NCBI RefSeq assembly: GCF_002836975.1
Contig: NZ_NIJK01000009.1
Location: forward strand, 26,162 to 90,161
Direction of reading: 5' to 3'
Source of the DNA: Shewanella indica
GTDB taxonomy: Bacteria > Pseudomonadota > Gammaproteobacteria > Enterobacterales > Shewanellaceae
Length of the DNA stretch: 64,000 nt
A program made the translations under genes and the position numbers. Position 1 is the stretch's first letter. Every line of letters starts with the position of its first letter. A model generated the notes under the pieces. That model was not told the DNA's origin and did no database searches. It worked only from the letters and a program-made list of their open reading frames with translations. Shown in pieces: positions 55,522 to 64,000 of this stretch.

Positions 55522-57477
55522 CTATTTCAGCGGGCTCTCGCCGGGCTTGCCCAAATCTGCAGCTGTATCACTCGGCTCATGCTCTTCAACTTCAGTCTCT
55601 TCAGGCTTTGCAGCTTTATTGCCGTTATTACCGTTGGAAGAACCGTTGTCATCCATATGCCAATCGACCGGAGGACGCACTTCGCGGCGCTCCATCAGGT
55701 CCTCTATCTGGCGCGAGTCTATGGTCTCATACTTCATCAGCGCATCTTTCATCGCGTGCAGTACGTCCATATTCTCATCCAGCAGTTGTTTGGCTCGCTG
55801 GTAGTTGCGGTCAATGATGGCCTTGATTTCAGAGTCTATGATGGCCGCTGTCTCATCAGACATATGCTTGGACTTGGCCATGGAGCGGCCCAGGAATACC
55901 TCACCCTCTTCCTCTGCATACAGCAGTGGACCGAGTCGCTCGGAGAAGCCCCATTGGGTCACCATGTTACGGGCAATGGCCGTGGCATATTTAATGTCCT
56001 GAGATGCACCGGTAGAGACTTTTTCAGTGCCAAAGATAATCTCTTCGGCCAGTCGACCACCGTAGGCCACGGAGATCTTACTCTCCAGCTTCTGGCGGCT
56101 CTCACTGATGGCATCGGCTTCCGGCAGGAAGAAGGTCACACCCAAGGCGCGGCCTCGAGGGATAATGGTTACCTTATGCACAGGGTCGTGCTCAGGTACA
56201 AGATAACCCACAATCGCGTGACCGGCTTCGTGGTAAGCCGTCATCTCTTTCTCGGACTCAGACATCACCATAGAGCGGCGCTCGGCGCCCATCATGATCT
56301 TGTCTTTGGCACTCTCAAACTCTTCCATGGTCACTACACGGCGATTACCGCGAGCAGCAAACAGTGCCGCCTCGTTAACCAGGTTGGCAAGATCCGCACC
56401 AGAGAACCCAGGCGTACCGCGGGCAATCACACTGGCTTTAACATCGTCTCCCAAAGGCACTTTACGCATGTGCACTTTAAGAATTTGCTCACGGCCGCGA
56501 ACATCCGGCAGCCCCACTACAACCTGGCGGTCGAAACGGCCTGGACGCAGCAGCGCGGCATCCAACACATCTGGACGGTTGGTTGCGGCGATAACGATAA
56601 TACCTTCATTACCTTCAAAGCCGTCCATTTCCACCAGCATCTGGTTCAATGTTTGCTCACGCTCGTCGTGACCACCACCGAGTCCGGCACCACGCTGACG
56701 GCCAACGGCGTCGATTTCATCGATAAAGATGATACATGGCGCCGACTTTTTGGCCTGCTCGAACATGTCACGTACCCGGGAGGCACCGACACCGACAAAC
56801 ATTTCCACAAAGTCAGAACCTGAGATGGTAAAGAAAGGCACCTTGGCTTCACCGGCAATCGCCTTGGCGAGCAAGGTTTTACCTGTACCTGGAGGACCAA
56901 CCATCAAGACACCGGTAGGAATACGGCCACCGAGTTTCTGGAACTTAGTCGGATCACGCAGATAATCCACCATCTCCTTCACCTCTTCCTTGGCCTCATC
57001 ACAACCGGCCACATCGGCAAAGGTGGTCTTAATCTGATCTTCGCTCATCAGCTTGGCTTTACTCTTGCCAAAGGACATGGCGCCTTTACCGCCACCGCCC
57101 TGCATCTGTCGCATAAAGAAGATCCACACCCCGATAAGCAGCAGCATGGGGAACCAGGAGATAAAGATCTGTGTCAGGAATCCTGACTCTTCGGCTTCCT
57201 GCCCTTTCATACGGATGCCTTTACGATCCAGGTCATTGATCAGATCCTGGTCATACAAGGGCATAATGGTGGTGAACTTTTCACCGGACTTTTTAACGCC
57301 TTCTATCGTACGTTGGTCGCTTTTCACTTCCACGTTGCTGACTTGGCCGCTACGAACATCGTCCAGGAAAGTCGAATAATCCATCTTCTGCGCTGACGAA
57401 GAAGAGGGGGAGTAACCCTGGAACACGGACATCAGCACCACGGCGATGACCACCCAGAGAATCAAATTTTTTGCCAT
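55522..57477 (-). CDS. ftsH: ATP-dependent membrane zinc protease FtsH
   Basis: 651 residues from [15 protein letters not shown], as in E. coli FtsH. Two TM segments (about 5-22 and 97-117, [14 protein letters not shown]) bracket a periplasmic domain. AAA module: Walker [14 protein letters not shown] about 190, Walker [15 protein letters not shown] arginines [19 protein letters not shown]. Protease site HEAGH about 411, with the distal acidic ligand in the M41 domain. The C-terminus is acidic and Asn/Glu-rich. 53 bp after rlmE, the usual rlmE-ftsH pair. Confidence 0.98.
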   Translation of the reverse strand: MAKNLILWVVIAVVLMSVFQGYSPSSSSAQKMDYSTFLDDVRSGQVSNVEVKSDQRTIEGVKKSGEKFTTIMPLYDQDLINDLDRKGIRMKGQEAEESGFLTQIFISWFPMLLLIGVWIFFMRQMQGGGGKGAMSFGKSKAKLMSEDQIKTTFADVAGCDEAKEEVKEMVDYLRDPTKFQKLGGRIPTGVLMVGPPGTGKTLLAKAIAGEAKVPFFTISGSDFVEMFVGVGASRVRDMFEQAKKSAPCIIFIDEIDAVGRQRGAGLGGGHDEREQTLNQMLVEMDGFEGNEGIIVIAATNRPDVLDAALLRPGRFDRQVVVGLPDVRGREQILKVHMRKVPLGDDVKASVIARGTPGFSGADLANLVNEAALFAARGNRRVVTMEEFESAKDKIMMGAERRSMVMSESEKEMTAYHEAGHAIVGYLVPEHDPVHKVTIIPRGRALGVTFFLPEADAISESRQKLESKISVAYGGRLAEEIIFGTEKVSTGASQDIKYATAIARNMVTQWGFSERLGPLLYAEEEGEVFLGRSMAKSKHMSDETAAIIDSEIKAIIDRNYQRAKQLLDENMDVLHAMKDALMKYETIDSRQIEDLMERREVRPPVDWHMDDNGSSNGNNGNKAAKPEETEVEEHEPSDTAADLGKPGESPLK

Positions 57478-57530
57478 GTCACTCAATTACTGAACCTCAC
57501 AAAGTCTTGAGATTTACTTCAATCAGGGTA

Positions 57531-58160
57531 CTACAACTTGTACCCTGTCGCTACCAGATAGACCTCGCGAGAACGTGGCCTGGAGGAATCCGGCTTACGG
57601 GTTTTTACAGTCTTGAACGCTTGTCTGACTGCTTTCATATACTCGTCAAAGCCCTCCCCCTGAAAGACTTTAACAGCAAAACTGCCATTGGCTGCCAACA
57701 CCTGATGACACATATCCAGCGCCAACTCCACTAAATACATGGCTCTGGGCTGATCCACACCATCTGAACCACTCATATTGGGCGCCATATCCGAGAGCAC
57801 CAAGTCAACCTTATCTTCCCCTACACGAGTCAGCAAGGCCTCAAGGACTTTTTCCTCACGGAAGTCTCCCTGAAGGAAATCGACGCCAACGATTGGGTCC
57901 ATCGGTAAAATATCACAGGCAACCACTTTACCTTTTTCACCGACCAACTTGGCTGCTACCTGAGACCAACCTCCGGGAGCGGCCCCCAGGTCAACCACTG
58001 TCATCCCGGGTTTAATCAGCTGATCTTTTTGTTGCAGCTCCTCTAACTTGAACGCGGCCCGCGAACGCAGCCCCCGTTTTTGTGCCAATTTGACATAGTG
58101 ATCATCAAAGTGTTCCTGCATCCAACGGGTGGAACTGGCCGTACGTTTCTTACCTGACAT
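57531..58160 (-). CDS. rlmE: 23S rRNA 2'-O-methyltransferase RlmE (RrmJ)
   Basis: Methylates U2552 in the A-loop of 23S rRNA. 209 residues, the E. coli length. SAM motif [16 protein letters not shown] about 60, catalytic tetrad K38/D124/K164/E199-type positions fitted by [28 protein letters not shown] and SREVYLVA. Upstream of ftsH on the same strand, divergent from yhbY. Confidence 0.97.
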   Translation of the reverse strand: MSGKKRTASSTRWMQEHFDDHYVKLAQKRGLRSRAAFKLEELQQKDQLIKPGMTVVDLGAAPGGWSQVAAKLVGEKGKVVACDILPMDPIVGVDFLQGDFREEKVLEALLTRVGEDKVDLVLSDMAPNMSGSDGVDQPRAMYLVELALDMCHQVLAANGSFAVKVFQGEGFDEYMKAVRQAFKTVKTRKPDSSRPRSREVYLVATGYKL

Positions 58161-58250
58161 TCAAAATCCGCAACAAATGAGAGTTACACAAGGGCTATAT
58201 GAGGGTAGAATAGCGGCTTTTCAACAGTAACTCAGCAAAAGTTGGTAGAA

Positions 58251-58550
58251 ATGAACTTAACAACCAAACAGAAACAGCATCTAAAGGGCCTGGCACACAG
58301 CCTCAAGCCAGTAGTGCTGCTTGGTGCCAATGGCCTGACTGAAGGGGTACTGGCTGAAATTGATAATGCGCTCTCTCATCATGAGCTGATTAAAGTTAAA
58401 GTCGCCTCTGAAGACAGAGAACTGAAAGCCGCTATCGTTGATGCCATTGTCCGTGAAACCCAGGCAACCAAGGTGCAGCTGATAGGCCATGTATTGGTGC
58501 TCTTCCGCCAATCCGAAGAGATGAAAATCGCTCTGCCCAAGGCCAGATAA
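58251..58550 (+). CDS. yhbY: YhbY, CRM-domain RNA-binding protein
   Basis: 99 residues forming one CRM domain, which binds pre-50S particles. Signature LTTKQKQHLKGLAHSLKPVVLLGANGLT with the conserved GxxG-type loop LGANGLTEG, and a C-terminal GHVLVLFR strand. ATG at 58251 used; a TTG three codons earlier is in frame. Divergent from rlmE, the conserved arrangement in E. coli. Confidence 0.96.
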   Translation: MNLTTKQKQHLKGLAHSLKPVVLLGANGLTEGVLAEIDNALSHHELIKVKVASEDRELKAAIVDAIVRETQATKVQLIGHVLVLFRQSEEMKIALPKAR

Positions 58551-58567
58551 GCCCATTCCCCTCAAAA

Positions 58568-58590
58568 AAGCCACCTAATTAAGGTGGCTT
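58568..58590. terminator. Bidirectional terminator between yhbY and secF
   Basis: AAGCCACCT / AGGTGGCTT stem with a short loop, T-run on the plus side (TTTTTT) and an A-run (T on the minus strand) on the other. Serves convergent yhbY and secF. Confidence 0.93.
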
Positions 58591-58666
58591 TTTTGTTGCC
58601 AGTATCCCATCGGCGCGCACATTGTGGCGCCGGTGGATTAAATCAGTATTAATTGACGGGTTTCAA

Positions 58667-59563
58667 TCAGGGTGTCTGGGTCACAGGCGTCACCCGATAA
58701 TGTTCACTGGACAGTCCCAACCATTCCGGCAATGAAGTACCAACTGATATCGATGAGAAGGTACCGGTCAACACCCCGATAAACATAGCGATGGAAAATC
58801 CTTCCAAGGGACCTCCGCCCATGATCCACAGCGCTGAAATGGTCATCAGGGTAGTACCGGATGTCACCATGGTTCGGGCAAAAGTGGCAGCAATCGCCTG
58901 GTTATTGATGTCTTTTACCGCCAGCTTGGGTTTGGCAGCCAGCAATTCGCGGATCCTGTCGGCAATAATGATGGAATCGTTGAGCGAATATCCCAAAATG
59001 GCCAACACAGCCGCCAGCACCGTCAGGTTGAACTCCATCTGAGTGGCGGCAAAAAAAGCCAGCACAAAGATAACATCATGTACCAGAGCAAATACCGCGC
59101 CGGCTGCCAGACGCCACTCAAAGCGGTAAGAGAGATAGCCCAGAATACACAGCATAGCCACCAGCAAAGCCAAACCGCCCTGCTCAGCCAACTCCTGGCC
59201 GACCTGAGGCCCGACTATGCTGGTATTGAGCACTTCCACCTGAGTGTTCATACCCGCCAACACTTCCGGCATTTCGGGCATACTCTGTCCGGCACTTGGC
59301 GCGGCATAACGCAGCACCCAGCGTCCCGGCTCACCGGCAGCAATCAGGCTGACTTCCTGACCATAGGCCTGCTGCAACAAAGGTTGCAACGTCTTGGCGC
59401 TGATTGAGCTTTCGATACGGATTTCACTGACCACACCGCCGGTAAAATCCAGCCCCCAGTTGAGCCCCTTGACGGCAATCACACTGATGGACACTATCAT
59501 CAAAACTACAGAAATCGCGCTGCTGAAATAACGCCACTTGGTTGCATTTTTCATATTAATCAT
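58667..59563 (-). CDS. secF: Protein-export membrane protein SecF
   Basis: 298 residues, RND-type fold. TM1 about 13-30, periplasmic domain with GLNWGLDFTGGVVSEIRI (about 30-47), then five TM segments clustered from about 130 to 275 including LGYSLNDSIIIADRIRE and FARTMVTSGTTLMT. Pairs with SecD to pull translocated proteins using the proton gradient. Starts 5 bp after the secD stop. Slightly shorter than E. coli SecF (323). Confidence 0.93.
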   Translation of the reverse strand: MINMKNATKWRYFSSAISVVLMIVSISVIAVKGLNWGLDFTGGVVSEIRIESSISAKTLQPLLQQAYGQEVSLIAAGEPGRWVLRYAAPSAGQSMPEMPEVLAGMNTQVEVLNTSIVGPQVGQELAEQGGLALLVAMLCILGYLSYRFEWRLAAGAVFALVHDVIFVLAFFAATQMEFNLTVLAAVLAILGYSLNDSIIIADRIRELLAAKPKLAVKDINNQAIAATFARTMVTSGTTLMTISALWIMGGGPLEGFSIAMFIGVLTGTFSSISVGTSLPEWLGLSSEHYRVTPVTQTP

Positions 59564-59567
59564 AATA

Positions 59568-61403
59568 TTAAACCCTCACGTCGCGGCTGAAGTTCTTGCC
59601 ATAAACCAGATTGATAATCGCCCTTGAGGCAAAAATCCCGCTGAACATACTGGTCAATAACCCCAGTCCCAGCGTCAGCGCAAACCCCTGAATAGGACCA
59701 TTACCTATGGCGTAGAGCACTACGGCGGTGATCATAGTGGTGAAGTTGGCATCGAAAATGGTGGAGAAGGCGCTGTCAAAGCCCTTGTCAATGGCGTGCG
59801 CCAATGCTCGCCCTTCACGAAGCTTGTCGCGGATCCGCTCGAAAATCAGCACATTGGTATCCACCGCCATCCCCACTGTCAGCACCAAACCGGCAATCCC
59901 GGGGAGCGTCAGCACCGCGCCGGGGATCAAGGCCAGCAAACCAAACAGCAGCACCATATTAGCCAGCAGTGCCAGGTTGGCGACCCAGCCCAGTCTGCGA
60001 TACCAAAGCGCCATAAACACCAGGGTGATCCCCAGACCGAGCGCCAGGGCGGCAAAGCCGTTGTGAATATTTTCTGCCCCCAGCGTCGGGCCTATGGTGC
60101 GCTCTTCAACTATGGTGACAGGCGCAGTCATAGAGCCGGCCCGCAGCAAAAGAGCCAATTGCTGCGCATCCTGATAACTACCGGCGCCGGTTATCCGAAA
60201 ACGCTCCGGCAGCACAGACTGGATGGTGGCGACACTGATAATTTCATTGCTTTGCACCGCCTTGCCATCGGCATCGCGACTGTACTCACTGTATGCCGTG
60301 GCCATAGGTTTACCGATATGGCCTCGGGAGAAGTCGGTCATACGGCGGCCGCCTTCACTGTCCAGGGTAATATTCACCTCTGCAGCGCCCATTTCTCCTA
60401 TTCCGGCACGGGCATCGACAATATGCTCGCCGGTCAGCACAGGTTTACGTGCCACGGGCACAGGATTGCCGGACTTGTCTTTAATCAAGATGGCGCCGGT
60501 GGCACTATCCTTAACCTCATAGAAGGCCAGAGTCGCGGTCGCCCCTATCACGCTCTTGGCGGCCGCCGGGTCTTGAACACCGGGCAGCTCGATACGGATG
60601 CGGCTCTCGCCCTGACGCTGCACCAAGGCTTCGGTGATCCCCAGTTCCTCAATTCGGGTACGCATGATCTGCAGATTTTGCTGCACCGTCAGATTACGCA
60701 GGTTGATTTTCTCGGCCTCCGTCAGCACCAGCTTGAGTTGACTGTTATCGCTGCTCACCTGCCAAAGTGGGTATTGCTTGGCCATAAATTGCCGCACCTC
60801 GGCGCGAGCCGCCTCAGGCATAATCACAGTCAGTTGCTCTTCAGCGCCCTGACGCACACTTAAGCCACGGATCCCCTTTTCTCTGGCAAAGGCGCGCAGG
60901 GCGTCGGCCAATGAACTGCCTTGAGTCTGATACACAGGAGCAATATCCACATCCAACAGAAACTGCACCCCACCACGAAGATCCAGTCCCAGTTTAATGG
61001 GTTCAAATCCCATGCCGAGCAGCCACTCGGGCGCCGCCGGGCTCAAGGCCAAAGTGAGCTCAGCCGGATCTTGGGCATGATTGGCCAGCAATGACTTGGC
61101 CAGTGTCTGTTGGCCTTCGTCATTGAGAATAACCAAGGTTTGCTGATCTTTGCTGTCCAGGCGCTTGACGAGAATATCGGCCTTGGCCAGTTCAGAAACT
61201 ATCTGGGTCGGAGATAAGGCTATTCCAGCCTTGGGAGAAATTTGCACCGCGGCATCTTCACCATACCAGGTTGGCAAGGCGCTCAGCGCCATCACCACCA
61301 GAGTGACTACCAACACCAGATATTTCCAGGCGCTGTAGTGATTAAGCAATTTTTTAGGCTGGCGCCCACGGCCATTACTCTTTAATAATGAGTCAGTTAT
61401 CAT
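59568..61403 (-). CDS. secD: Protein-export membrane protein SecD
   Basis: 611 residues. A 20-residue cytoplasmic N-terminal extension precedes HYSAWKYLVLVVTLVVMALSALPTWYGEDAAVQ (TM1). Periplasmic P1 domain follows, with D1 motif GLDLRGGVQFLLDV about 140 and D2-type GVQDPAAAKSVIG, then five TM helices including GMAVDTNVLIFERIRD with the conserved Asp. GAGAG precedes the ATG. Usual secD genes follow yajC; here the upstream gene is an unknown protein, so this looks like a second, diverged secDF copy. Confidence 0.92.
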   Translation of the reverse strand: MITDSLLKSNGRGRQPKKLLNHYSAWKYLVLVVTLVVMALSALPTWYGEDAAVQISPKAGIALSPTQIVSELAKADILVKRLDSKDQQTLVILNDEGQQTLAKSLLANHAQDPAELTLALSPAAPEWLLGMGFEPIKLGLDLRGGVQFLLDVDIAPVYQTQGSSLADALRAFAREKGIRGLSVRQGAEEQLTVIMPEAARAEVRQFMAKQYPLWQVSSDNSQLKLVLTEAEKINLRNLTVQQNLQIMRTRIEELGITEALVQRQGESRIRIELPGVQDPAAAKSVIGATATLAFYEVKDSATGAILIKDKSGNPVPVARKPVLTGEHIVDARAGIGEMGAAEVNITLDSEGGRRMTDFSRGHIGKPMATAYSEYSRDADGKAVQSNEIISVATIQSVLPERFRITGAGSYQDAQQLALLLRAGSMTAPVTIVEERTIGPTLGAENIHNGFAALALGLGITLVFMALWYRRLGWVANLALLANMVLLFGLLALIPGAVLTLPGIAGLVLTVGMAVDTNVLIFERIRDKLREGRALAHAIDKGFDSAFSTIFDANFTTMITAVVLYAIGNGPIQGFALTLGLGLLTSMFSGIFASRAIINLVYGKNFSRDVRV

Positions 61404-61522
61404 ATTTATGCTCTCTTTTCGACTCGTGGCTTAAGCCACATATCACAGTCGCAGTCATCCAATGAAGGAGTGACTGACAACAGATGAAGTGAAACCCGGA
61501 CAGAAAAGCCCGGAAGAGAGCG

Positions 61523-62089
61523 TCAGGCGGCCTGCTGACTGAAGCGATAGCAGAGGTTGGCGTCTTTCCAGCCCCCAAGGCGCAAACCAGCCCCGGGGTG
61601 CGTTAAGGTCCAATTCTGCTCGATAGGCAACTGCTCGGCAAAACCTATGCTGAGCACTGGCGCCGGTGGCATAGCGATTTCAAACGCCAATTCATAGGGC
61701 GGCTCGGGCACATCCTGCTGAGCGGCCATACTGAGACAGCGCAGACGAGCACCAGGGGCAGAATAGAGTTGGTCGCCCTGCTCGGAGCGCAGCAACTTGG
61801 ATAAGTCAGACAGGGAAACCTTGCCATCCACCTCAGCTCTGCCACTAGCATCATGCTTGCCAAACTTGTGATACCGGGCCTCTTGGACTTGAGACTCCTG
61901 ACCAACTGAGGTAGATGAAGCTATGGACAACGGCTCTTTGTCAGCATCTTGCTGACTGAGCTCGGGCAAAGCCTGTTCAAACGCCTTCCAGGTTGCATCT
62001 GAGGCAATCCCGGAATACACATTTCCCAGCAGACCTATGGCGATCAGCAGGGTAAAGAGGCGCATGATTTTCAGCAACAAGGTGTCCAT
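61523..62089 (-). CDS. Unknown membrane-anchored or secreted protein upstream of secD
   Basis: 188 residues. One N-terminal hydrophobic segment about 8-27 (IMRLFTLLIAIGLLGNVYSG), either a signal or an anchor. The rest is soluble: a Gln/Ser/Asp-rich stretch (about 40-75), then a likely folded domain with two cysteines (RLRCLSM about 119 and NLCYRF near the C-terminus) that could form a disulfide. I do not recognise a family. It lies 119 bp before secD on the same strand and 107 bp after greA, and could be a partner or client of this secDF. Confidence 0.75.
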   Translation of the reverse strand: MDTLLLKIMRLFTLLIAIGLLGNVYSGIASDATWKAFEQALPELSQQDADKEPLSIASSTSVGQESQVQEARYHKFGKHDASGRAEVDGKVSLSDLSKLLRSEQGDQLYSAPGARLRCLSMAAQQDVPEPPYELAFEIAMPPAPVLSIGFAEQLPIEQNWTLTHPGAGLRLGGWKDANLCYRFSQQAA

Positions 62090-62166
62090 TGATAATGGTT
62101 ATTTGGGCGGATGCTAGCCTTTCAAGCCCTGGCGGGCAAATTAAACTTTGTCCATCTTGCACAAAA

Positions 62167-62186
62167 AAGCCGCCCGGAGGCGGCTT
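62167..62186 (-). terminator. Intrinsic terminator of greA
   Basis: AAGCCGCC / GGCGGCTT stem with a 4-base loop, T-run (TTTTTTGTG) on the minus strand, 10 bp after the greA stop. Confidence 0.93.
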
Positions 62187-62196
62187 GATAACGCAA

Positions 62197-62673
62197 TCAG
62201 ATATATTCGACGGCAACAACTTCATATTCTGCCAGGCCACCGGGAGTTTGAATATTGACTTCATCCCCCAGATTTTTACCGATAAGGCCACGGGCAATTG
62301 GGGAGTTCACCGAGATCAGGTTCTCTTTGATATTCGCCTCATCGTCACCAACAATGCGGTAAGTCACTTCGGCATCTGTGTCCAGGTTCAGTATGGTCAC
62401 GGTAGAACCAAAGATGATCCGGCCATTGTTGGGCATCTTGGTCACATCAATGATCTGGGCGTTGGACAGTTTGCCTTCGATATCGCGGATACGGGCTTCG
62501 CAAATGCCTTGCTCTTCACGGGCGGCATGGTATTCGGCGTTTTCTTTCAAATCCCCCAGTTCACGCGCCGCGGCAATTGCCTCGGTGATCTTGGGACGGC
62601 GATCAAACTTGAGTATATCCAGTTCTTTGCGCAACTGTTCTGCCCCAACCAGGGTCATGGGAACCTTGTTCAT
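62197..62673 (-). CDS. greA: Transcript cleavage factor GreA
   Basis: 158 residues, same as E. coli GreA. N-terminal coiled coil with the acidic tip [17 protein letters not shown] (about 41-57), which enters the polymerase secondary channel to rescue backtracked complexes, then a globular FKBP-like C-domain with [11 protein letters not shown] and a TPGG turn. Start aligned with the E. coli protein. Has its own terminator, so probably monocistronic. Confidence 0.98.
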   Translation of the reverse strand: MNKVPMTLVGAEQLRKELDILKFDRRPKITEAIAAARELGDLKENAEYHAAREEQGICEARIRDIEGKLSNAQIIDVTKMPNNGRIIFGSTVTILNLDTDAEVTYRIVGDDEANIKENLISVNSPIARGLIGKNLGDEVNIQTPGGLAEYEVVAVEYI

Positions 62674-62917
62674 AATCTCTTTCGTCTCCTGTCAAACAAA
62701 AGCAGCCTCCGTCAGCCAAGGGCCAACAGAGACTCATTTTTCGGGTGAATGGGCGCCATTTTGTCTGCGGCGCCAGGGATGCATAGCGGAATACCGGGGA
62801 ACACACCGGCCAAAACTCAATTCATCTTGGCTACAAGCTTACCTAAGGCATGGCAGGCTTGCCAGTGATGGCGACAAAAATCTCTGTTTCTGTGGCACCG
62901 ACGATAATAAATTCATC

Positions 62918-64000
62918 TCAGTTAAGACTCGAAAGCACAGAGGGATAGCCCCAACCATTGTCTCCTACCTCGACCTGCTCACCGGTAAGGTACTGATACA
63001 AAGTCGGTGCCAGTGAGCCGTTATCCAGCGGCCCCAATCTCTGGCCGGGTTTGCTAGGCTCGCCCCAGAAACCTATGAAGGCATCTTTTTCCAGATAATG
63101 CTCGCCCGCATGACGACCCGGCACCAGGGTGTTGTAACCAAACCCCTCTTTGGGGAAGAGGTTGATGGTGCCGGCCCGGTCTTCATCATAGAGGTGTGCC
63201 AGCTGCACCACGGCATCGGGTCTGGGACTCATGGCCGCCAGATTGCGCCACTGCTCGGCGCTGCAGCCCTTGGCACTCCCCAGGCACAATTCGAGCAGTT
63301 GTTGTTTGGCCGATAACTGAACATCAGACAGCGGCAACAGATAAGGGTTACTCTGAGCCAGTGCCAGCAGCTCAGGCGCGCCTTTATCATCAAGCGCCTG
63401 ATAACGGATAGCGCCCGAGTCACGACTGATCATTTCATCTCGGCGCTGCCCGTTTCTATATCCCACCAAACGCACAGAGCAGCTATCAAGTGTGCAATCA
63501 CTTTGACGCACCACCAGATAATCCAGCGATTCCTGCAACTCATCGGCAAGCAGGCTGACCATATCCAGCGCCTCGCTTTCTTTGACCTTAAAACGGGTCA
63601 ACTCCTGATACAAGGGTTGCACCTGCCAACCTCGGTCCGAGTTAAAGAAGTCCAGCATATAGTTACCACCTGCGGTAGAGGCTATCACCAAGTCTACCCC
63701 ATGCAGTGAAGGCGGGTTGAGGTTGTTGGTTATTTTGGGGCCTTCCCCTTCATCAGAGGAGATTTTGCTTATCTTGAGCTCGACCCCGCGTTGCTTGAGC
63801 GCATCTTGCAGCACCAGTTCGGGGTTAAGGGTGTGATACACAGGTGCCAAACCATGATCGCCGGCCATGCCCCACAGCGTCTGCGGGTAGATACCCGCGT
63901 CCCGATACACCCTGTCCAGACGGCCAAGCCAGTAATCGAGCCGGTTAAGCTCACCGGTCGGCGCTATGATTTCGTCGCTGAACGGCCCCTTGAAATGGGC
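62918..64000 (-). CDS. Alkaline-phosphatase-superfamily hydrolase (N-terminus outside window)
   Basis: 360 codons to the stop are visible and the frame stays open to the right edge. GMAGDHGLAPVYHTL about 50 residues into the visible part is a metal-binding site of the superfamily (type I phosphodiesterase/nucleotide pyrophosphatase or sulfatase-like). A C-terminal HAGEHYLEKDAFIGFWGEPS stretch and DNGSLAPTLYQYL (cf. the LAPTLAxLL ending of this family) support it. Three cysteines in the middle could pair, fitting an exported enzyme. Substrate unknown. Confidence 0.75.
   Translation of the reverse strand, partial: AHFKGPFSDEIIAPTGELNRLDYWLGRLDRVYRDAGIYPQTLWGMAGDHGLAPVYHTLNPELVLQDALKQRGVELKISKISSDEGEGPKITNNLNPPSLHGVDLVIASTAGGNYMLDFFNSDRGWQVQPLYQELTRFKVKESEALDMVSLLADELQESLDYLVVRQSDCTLDSCSVRLVGYRNGQRRDEMISRDSGAIRYQALDDKGAPELLALAQSNPYLLPLSDVQLSAKQQLLELCLGSAKGCSAEQWRNLAAMSPRPDAVVQLAHLYDEDRAGTINLFPKEGFGYNTLVPGRHAGEHYLEKDAFIGFWGEPSKPGQRLGPLDNGSLAPTLYQYLTGEQVEVGDNGWGYPSVLSSLN

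Overview
The window is a stretch of gammaproteobacterial chromosome, almost certainly from a Shewanella or a very close relative. Three things point there: a GlcNAc catabolic cluster of the Shewanella type (NagP permease, NagX, SIS-type deaminase NagB-II, BadF-type kinase NagK); a complete TMAO respiration locus with the small Shewanella protein TorE (torECAD plus torS, torT, torR); and the core order secG-tRNA-Leu-tRNA-fMet-rimP-nusA-infB-rbfA-truB-rpsO. I cannot name the species. No phage, insertion sequence, CRISPR array, rRNA or plasmid gene was seen; the window reads as ordinary chromosome.

Layout. (1) 1-10312: GlcNAc/chitin utilisation. nagK-nagB-nagA-nagX, nagP and the hexosaminidase gene hex are on the minus strand, a SapC-like gene on the plus strand. 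Three near-identical 18-bp operators (AATGACA-N4-TGTCATT) lie before nagP, nagK and between hex and the SapC-like gene. Imported chitooligosaccharides would be cut to GlcNAc, carried in by NagP, phosphorylated by NagK, deacetylated by NagA, and deaminated and isomerised by NagB-II to fructose-6-P. The regulator and the TonB-dependent receptor are not in the window. (2) 10479-21710: an AzgA-type purine permease with a highly structured upstream region, then the tor locus. TorT-TorS-TorR sense TMAO; TorC, TorA and TorD carry out and support its reduction. (3) 21858-29350: two PilZ-domain (c-di-GMP) proteins, radA, an alpha/beta hydrolase, serB and an Smp-type membrane protein.

(4) 29459-36554: nucleoside salvage. 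deoC-deoA-deoB-deoD, an outer-membrane Tsx/OmpK-like channel and the inner-membrane transporter NupC take nucleosides from outside to deoxyribose-5-P, acetaldehyde and glyceraldehyde-3-P. (5) 36731-44853: a TatD-family nuclease (YjjV type), a small cysteine-containing ORF, prfC, nlpI, pnp and a membrane GGDEF-EAL protein. (6) 44981-64000: a long minus-strand run of translation, secretion and envelope genes (rpsO, truB, rbfA, infB, nusA, rimP, two tRNAs, secG, tpiA, glmM, folP, ftsH, rlmE), the divergent yhbY, a secD-secF pair without yajC, an unknown membrane-anchored protein, greA and a partial alkaline-phosphatase-superfamily gene.

Most of the window is well-understood conserved sequence and I see no convincing new multi-gene system. 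The points most worth a second look are non-coding: the hairpin-rich block upstream of the purine permease, an eight-copy 8-bp tandem repeat running into the torD/torS terminator, paired TorR-like boxes at torE and torR, two intrinsic terminators in series before rimP-nusA-infB, and long inverted repeats near tpiA and inside the deo cluster. All start-site, operator and terminator calls were made by eye.
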